The notes beneath the pieces are model-generated. The model was not told the origin of the DNA. It worked only from the letters and a program-made list of their open reading frames with translations, and searched no databases. A stretch of 45,857 nucleotides of DNA, taken from NCBI GenBank assembly GCA_017988335.1, contig JAGNRZ010000004.1, positions 1-45,857 of the forward strand, read 5' to 3'. The translations under genes were made by a program, and so were the position numbers. Positions 41,671-45,857 of the stretch are shown in pieces (the stretch's first letter is position 1; each line of letters starts with the position of its first letter). This DNA is from Ferruginibacter sp. (lineage in GTDB: Bacteria > Bacteroidota > Bacteroidia > Chitinophagales > Chitinophagaceae).

Positions 41671-43770
41671 TTAAAGGTCTAATACATAAGCTCCGCTATC
41701 TGGAACTGAATAATACTGCAAATTTAGCTTATCGCAATCTTGTTTCCATCTATCAATTTTCCACAGGCTGTTACTTGCGTCAAAAACAATGGTTTTACAA
41801 TTGAAAACACTTACTAGTTGCGATATGTAGAGTTTTGGATTTTTTGAGATTACAACAATATCAACATTTATTTTGCTGGATAAACTATCAAAAAGCAAGG
41901 GATTATCAAGCAAAAGTATTTTCTTATTATTAAATTGATAAAAATCATTCGTATTAAAACAATTAGATAAACTATCTACTCGTTGATTTAACTGCAGTTT
42001 TATTCTACCTGGTTTTAAATGAAAATTTTGCAAAATACCATCTACCAATAAAATACTGTCGCCTACAAATTTGTATTTATCGCCACTTATAAAATCAACA
42101 GCTTGATGTTGTGGCACATTATACACTATAAATTTTTCTTGCTTTTTTACTTGCCAGTTTAAAAAAGATTGTAGTCCAACAAAGCAAAGCATTAAAGCTA
42201 ATGCTACTTTTAAATAGTGCTTTCTTTTGTTAATTAACCAACTACTAAAGCCAATTACTGTAGCATATAATAGTATTGTTGTAAACATTGTAGAAGGTAA
42301 TTTATCCCACACAGCAAATGAAAAATCATTTACAAAAAGTATTATTTTATTCATTAGCCAAACTAAGCCTTGTGTTAGTTTACCTAGCCATTGCCCAACA
42401 AATGGAATCCAGCTTAATGCAATCAAAACAATTTCAACATAAAGTATAATACTTGACAGGGGCACAGCAATAAGGTTGGTTAATAAAAATAAATTAGGGA
42501 ATTGATGAAAATAATAGATACAAATTGGAAATGTGAGTAGTTGTGCTGCAATAGATACCGCTGTTAATTTCCAAACTTTATCTACCCATTTATTTTTGAT
42601 ATAGATGCTGTTGTATATTGGCTTTTGAAAAGCCACTATACCAATTACGGCTAAATAGCTTAATTGAAAACCTACATCCCACAGATAATAAGGATTAAAA
42701 CATAACAATATAAATGCAGAAGCCGCTAACGAGTTATAAATAGAAGATTGCCTTACAAAATTTTTGCCTATAGCAATACAACTAAACATTACTGCGGAAC
42801 GTAGTACAGATGCAGAAGCACCAGTAAGTAATGAAAACATCCACAAACAACTTAATATTAAAATTACTTGTACAACTTTTGATTTTTTAATAACAGGCAG
42901 CTTACTAAATAACCAAACCAGCATTACATAAATTAGGCCTAAGTGCATGCCGCTTATGGCAATTATATGTACTACACCAGTATTGCTGTAGGCTTGTACT
43001 AAATCCTTATCTAAATCATTTGTATAGCCTATTAATAATGCTTCGGCTATGCCTAATTCATCTTTATTACCTTCTATATTTTTTTGTAAGATGGATAAAA
43101 TTGTAGCTCTTGTTTTAAAAATAAATTGCTTAAAACCATTTGTTCTTGCTTGTGTTGTTTTTTCCCAATCTTTATCTTTTAAAAAGGCATTATGAAAAAG
43201 TTGTTGAAAAGAGGCATACCTTTTATAATTAAAACCTCCGGGGTTCCCTGCGTTTTTAATTGGCTGAATATTTTTATTTATTACTATTTTATCGCCATAC
43301 TTTAATTGTCCTGCTGCCGAATCTTTTGAAAAATAGAGTAAAATTTTACCTTGTGCATGAATTACAGAATCGTTTCTTATAATAGCCTCTACAAAAGCAT
43401 CCGCTTTATACGATTTGTTTTTTTCTACCGGCGGCTCATCTATTCTTACTAATAAAAAATCATTGGTTTTATAGGCATTCCCATACCAGTTTTTATTTTT
43501 ACTGCTATTGTTAAAGTGGGTAAGTAGCAAGCCGGCAGAAACAATCAACAAAAATAAAAATATACCTTTTACCAACTGCAACTTATAGTTACTTGAAATG
43601 GATAAAAAATAAAAATTCATTGAAACTGCAATAGTAATACCTAATAAAATGTAAATAAAGTAAGTAGGTATTTGCCAATACCATTGCAGTAAAATTCCTA
43701 GGCATAGTGGAAGTAATATTCGAACAAAGGGCGAATGCTTCCAAATAGGTGTTGGGTTAAATTGGGGCAT
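41671..43770 (-). CDS. comEC: ComEC/Rec2-family competence protein
   Basis: 699 residues, inner membrane. N-terminal membrane segments and a DUF4131-type domain (~25-200), then the Competence domain (~225-500) with HIIAISGMHLGLIYVML and LTGASASVLRSAVM, the core channel for incoming single-stranded DNA. The C-terminal ~150 residues have the outline of the Bacteroidota version of the metallo-beta-lactamase-like domain, without the HxHxDH metal site (they end VDLGAYVLDL-like: SGAYVLDL). Natural transformation would explain recombination events such as the acs 3' duplication, but that is inference. Confidence 0.9.
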   Translation of the reverse strand: MPQFNPTPIWKHSPFVRILLPLCLGILLQWYWQIPTYFIYILLGITIAVSMNFYFLSISSNYKLQLVKGIFLFLLIVSAGLLLTHFNNSSKNKNWYGNAYKTNDFLLVRIDEPPVEKNKSYKADAFVEAIIRNDSVIHAQGKILLYFSKDSAAGQLKYGDKIVINKNIQPIKNAGNPGGFNYKRYASFQQLFHNAFLKDKDWEKTTQARTNGFKQFIFKTRATILSILQKNIEGNKDELGIAEALLIGYTNDLDKDLVQAYSNTGVVHIIAISGMHLGLIYVMLVWLFSKLPVIKKSKVVQVILILSCLWMFSLLTGASASVLRSAVMFSCIAIGKNFVRQSSIYNSLAASAFILLCFNPYYLWDVGFQLSYLAVIGIVAFQKPIYNSIYIKNKWVDKVWKLTAVSIAAQLLTFPICIYYFHQFPNLFLLTNLIAVPLSSIILYVEIVLIALSWIPFVGQWLGKLTQGLVWLMNKIILFVNDFSFAVWDKLPSTMFTTILLYATVIGFSSWLINKRKHYLKVALALMLCFVGLQSFLNWQVKKQEKFIVYNVPQHQAVDFISGDKYKFVGDSILLVDGILQNFHLKPGRIKLQLNQRVDSLSNCFNTNDFYQFNNKKILLLDNPLLFDSLSSKINVDIVVISKNPKLYISQLVSVFNCKTIVFDASNSLWKIDRWKQDCDKLNLQYYSVPDSGAYVLDL

Positions 43771-43826
43771 AAACTAAGTTATTAATTTATTTTGTAATAT
43801 GCAAACGTGTATTATTGATTTACTAA

Positions 43827-43843
43827 GTAGTCCGAAGGACTAC
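43827..43843. repeat. REP-like palindrome
   Basis: GTAGTCC-gaa-GGACTAC, a perfect 7-bp stem with a 3-nt loop, in the 175-bp divergent region between comEC and the methyltransferase gene. It is much more GC-rich than its surroundings and has no U-run, so it is not a terminator. Such forms are typical of REP repeats, but no second copy is seen here. Confidence 0.55.
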
Positions 43844-43919
43844 GTTGAAATCTTAGATGGCATTATGCCTACTGAAAAGGGATTGAACTATTTAATACTT
43901 AAAATAGGTATTATTAAGA

Positions 43920-43927
43920 TAGTTTTG
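43920..43927 (+). promoter_or_regulatory. -7 element of methyltransferase gene
   Basis: TAGTTTTG matches TAnnTTTG exactly, 18 nt before the ATG at 43946. No TTG at the expected -33 position. Confidence 0.45.
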
Positions 43928-43945
43928 TAATAACAATAATACTAC

Positions 43946-45106
43946 ATGCCGCAAACTAATCTTTTCATTGAAGCTATTATAAATAGTTGTGCCCAAAATA
44001 TATTTGTATCTATTACACTAGGTAATTACAAAGGAACTGTGAATGATTTTAAAAATATTTATATAAAAAAAACAATACTAAAAGGTGAAGAAAAATTAAG
44101 CTTTACCTATAGATACAAGACAAAAGATATTGTAAAAAATTACAGCATTAAAGATGGCGCTATAGAAATTGAAAATGAGTTAAACAATGGATTTAAGTTT
44201 GCCACTTTATTTACTACCGAGTTTGATTTGTTGCTTGAAGAAAAGCAAGGAGTTTTTACATCAAAAAAAATAAAGGCTTCAAAAAATATATTACCTTCTT
44301 TACAGCATGATAATAAAAAAAATCATTTAATTACCACAAAAGAAAAGGCGTATTTAACCGCCTTACGTATTACGGATAATAATGGAAACGTTTTTAAAGC
44401 TGCTCAGGACAAATACAAGCAAATAAATCACTATATAGAAATACTAAGTTCATTATTAAAAGAGCTGCCCAAAAAAGAAGTGTTAAACGTAGTAGATATG
44501 GGCAGTGGCAAAGGTTACTTAACTTTTGCACTGTATGACTACCTAACCCATATGTTACATGTAAATACAAAAATAACAGGCGTTGAATTTAGAAAAGATT
44601 TGGTTACCCTTTGTAACAGCATTGCACAAAAAAGCAATTTTACCAATTTGCATTTTGAAGAAGGTAGCATTGAAAAATACAATGCCACAAATATAAATGT
44701 GCTTATTGCTTTACATGCCTGCGATACTGCAACCGACGATGCTATTGCCAAAGGAATAAAAGCTAATGCCAATTTAATTGTAGTTGCCCCTTGTTGCCAC
44801 AAGCAAATACGTAAAGAAATTACTAAAAGTAAAACACAAAACGATGTTAGCTTTATTACACAACATGGTATTTTTTTAGAACGCCAAGCCGAAATGGTTA
44901 CCGATGCAATACGAGCAATGATTATGGAGTACCATGGTTACAAAACAAAAGTATTTGAGTTTATTACAGATGCTCATACGCATAAAAATATTATGATAGT
45001 TGGCGAAAAAACAAACAAGCCAAAAGATGACACTATTTTACAAAAAATAAAAAATGCCAAAGACTTTTTTGGTATAAAAGAGCATTATTTGGAATACATT
45101 TGTTAA
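43946..45106 (+). CDS. SAM-dependent methyltransferase (Methyltransf_32/GSTCD-like)
   Basis: 386 residues. Residues ~1-130 form an N-terminal region rich in strands. The class I methyltransferase fold starts at ~175: motif I VVDMGSGKGYLTFALYD, acidic end of strand 2 in GVEFRKDL, then INVLIALHACDTATDDAI and LIVVAPCCHKQ. The HACD and PCCHKQ pair are hallmarks of the Methyltransf_32 group found in GSTCD-like proteins of plants, animals and bacteria; substrate in bacteria is unknown, a tRNA or rRNA base is often assumed. Stand-alone gene. Confidence 0.85.
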   Translation: MPQTNLFIEAIINSCAQNIFVSITLGNYKGTVNDFKNIYIKKTILKGEEKLSFTYRYKTKDIVKNYSIKDGAIEIENELNNGFKFATLFTTEFDLLLEEKQGVFTSKKIKASKNILPSLQHDNKKNHLITTKEKAYLTALRITDNNGNVFKAAQDKYKQINHYIEILSSLLKELPKKEVLNVVDMGSGKGYLTFALYDYLTHMLHVNTKITGVEFRKDLVTLCNSIAQKSNFTNLHFEEGSIEKYNATNINVLIALHACDTATDDAIAKGIKANANLIVVAPCCHKQIRKEITKSKTQNDVSFITQHGIFLERQAEMVTDAIRAMIMEYHGYKTKVFEFITDAHTHKNIMIVGEKTNKPKDDTILQKIKNAKDFFGIKEHYLEYIC

Positions 45107-45182
45107 TAGAAGATTAGAGCATTTATAGGTTCTACTAATTGGTATAAGTAATATCTTCTATACTTACAGTTATTATGTCAAT

Positions 45183-45214
45183 AAAAAAAGGACACTCCCA
45201 TACTGGAAGCATCC
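45183..45214 (-). terminator. Intrinsic terminator
   Basis: On the minus strand GGATGCTTCC (45214-45205), loop AGTAT, GGGAGTGTCC (45199-45190) pair completely with three G-U wobbles, then seven Us. On the plus strand the wobbles become mismatches. Follows the T9SS cargo gene by ~26 bp. Confidence 0.82.
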
Positions 45215-45239
45215 TTGAACCTATAATAAACAAACAATT

Positions 45240-45857
45240 TTACCTTACAATTTCAAATTTCTTATTTACTAAATTATCTTTTGTAATTAGTTTTAGCATA
45301 TAGGTGCCAACAGCTAATTTGCTAATGTCTATACTCTCTGTTTGCTTTAATGAAGCCGTTACACGTTGATAAATTATTCTACCATCCATCGAATATATTT
45401 GTATAGATGATTGTTGATTTTGCAATGGAGTATTCACCAAAATTTTTACAACATCGCTTGATGGATTTGGATAAATATTTACAGCATTATTACTTCTAAA
45501 ATCCACATTTCTTACTTCGCTATAGCTTATTTTGCTATCTTTTTCAATTACTCTTAATCTATAATAATTATGTCCATCGTTTGGAAAAGCATGTAGATAG
45601 CTGTAATTATTACTACTAGTTGCTGGTACAGTTCCAATTTTTGTAAAGTTTAACGCATCATTGCTATATTCTATTTCGTATGCCTCCACATTAATTTCGG
45701 CAGAAACTTTCCAAGTAAGTTGCACCTGCTTATTTATGGCTGGTGTAGCCTCAAAACTTACAATTTTTACAGGTAATGCAGCACATGTACTAGTAATGCT
45801 TATATCACTAGTTGTTGGTGTACAAGGAGATAAATTTGTTATTGTATATCTAAGTAC
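45240..45857 (-). CDS. T9SS type A sorting domain protein, C-terminal part
   Basis: The frame is open from the right edge, so at least 205 residues and the N-terminus are outside the window. The visible part starts in a Thr/Ser/Pro/Cys-containing region, then LPVKIVSFEAT, a fibronectin-like repeat (VQLTWKVSAEINVEAYEIEY), and the terminal sorting domain with NIYPNPSSDVVKI, IQIYSMDGRIIYQ, IDISKLAVGTYMLKL and the final NKKFEIVR. This is the classic type A C-terminal signal for export by the type IX secretion system and attachment to the cell surface. Nature of the cargo domain unknown. Confidence 0.9.
   Translation of the reverse strand, partial: VLRYTITNLSPCTPTTSDISITSTCAALPVKIVSFEATPAINKQVQLTWKVSAEINVEAYEIEYSNDALNFTKIGTVPATSSNNYSYLHAFPNDGHNYYRLRVIEKDSKISYSEVRNVDFRSNNAVNIYPNPSSDVVKILVNTPLQNQQSSIQIYSMDGRIIYQRVTASLKQTESIDISKLAVGTYMLKLITKDNLVNKKFEIVR

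Noticed and set aside
41671..43770. comEC missing its nuclease domain as a truncation
   Set aside because: Bacteroidota ComEC proteins commonly have a degenerate C-terminal domain, so this length is normal.

Overview
The window looks like chromosomal DNA of a low-GC member of the Bacteroidota, most likely a Chitinophagaceae-type bacterium. The reasons are a type IX secretion (T9SS) C-terminal sorting domain at the right edge, -7 promoter elements of the TAnnTTTG type, hardly any Shine-Dalgarno sequences, many signal peptides whose predicted cleavage leaves an N-terminal Gln, LytTR/LytS two-component genes, and a Bacteroidota-type ComEC. No tRNA, rRNA, CRISPR array or complete insertion sequence was seen.

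Layout. (1) 1-4.3 kb: the 3' part of a sensor kinase gene, then on the minus strand a small membrane protein, a sodium/solute symporter fused to a histidine kinase, and a single-domain response regulator. (2) 4.4-10.2 kb: a probable acetate or small-organic-acid locus with a DUF6814-like membrane protein, an MHS-family MFS transporter and an outer-membrane porin on the minus strand, and acetyl-CoA synthetase (acs) on the plus strand. Between porin and acs lies a 142-residue protein made of an IS1 InsA-type zinc ribbon and helix-turn-helix without any transposase catalytic domain. Near-identical motifs flank this gene and point outward to both transport and acs promoters. (3) 10.1-12.2 kb: an AlbA_2/ATPase gene sits between two copies of the last 116 bp of acs, so a roughly 2-kb segment was inserted there. 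(4) 12.3-20 kb: secreted C1 peptidase, a hypothetical, alpha/beta hydrolase, queA, L,D-transpeptidase, a beta-barrel protein, kbl and a MetA-pathway-like protein. (5) 20-23.7 kb: a LytS-type propeller kinase and its LytTR regulator.

(6) 24-35.7 kb: an accessory block in which essentially every gene encodes a small secreted protein of unknown function. Its core is an 11-gene minus-strand run (33062 to 26645) with gaps of 2-18 bp. The first gene encodes a homologue of pentameric ligand-gated ion channels and the other ten encode small exported proteins, two of them paralogues. Plus-strand genes flank the run; one pair of paralogues sits on either side, and the right-hand member is frameshifted. 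A strong bidirectional terminator closes the run. This is the best candidate for an undescribed multi-gene system, but its function cannot be read from sequence.

(7) 35.8-45.9 kb: lutB, a ParE-type toxin-antitoxin pair, a polysaccharide-deacetylase-like protein, an EamA transporter whose start codon seems lost, purH, comEC, a methyltransferase, and the C-terminal part of a T9SS cargo protein. Several genes in the second half (queA, the deacetylase, purH and the 5' end of eamA) carry short dispersed-type repeats inside or at the edge of their reading frames.
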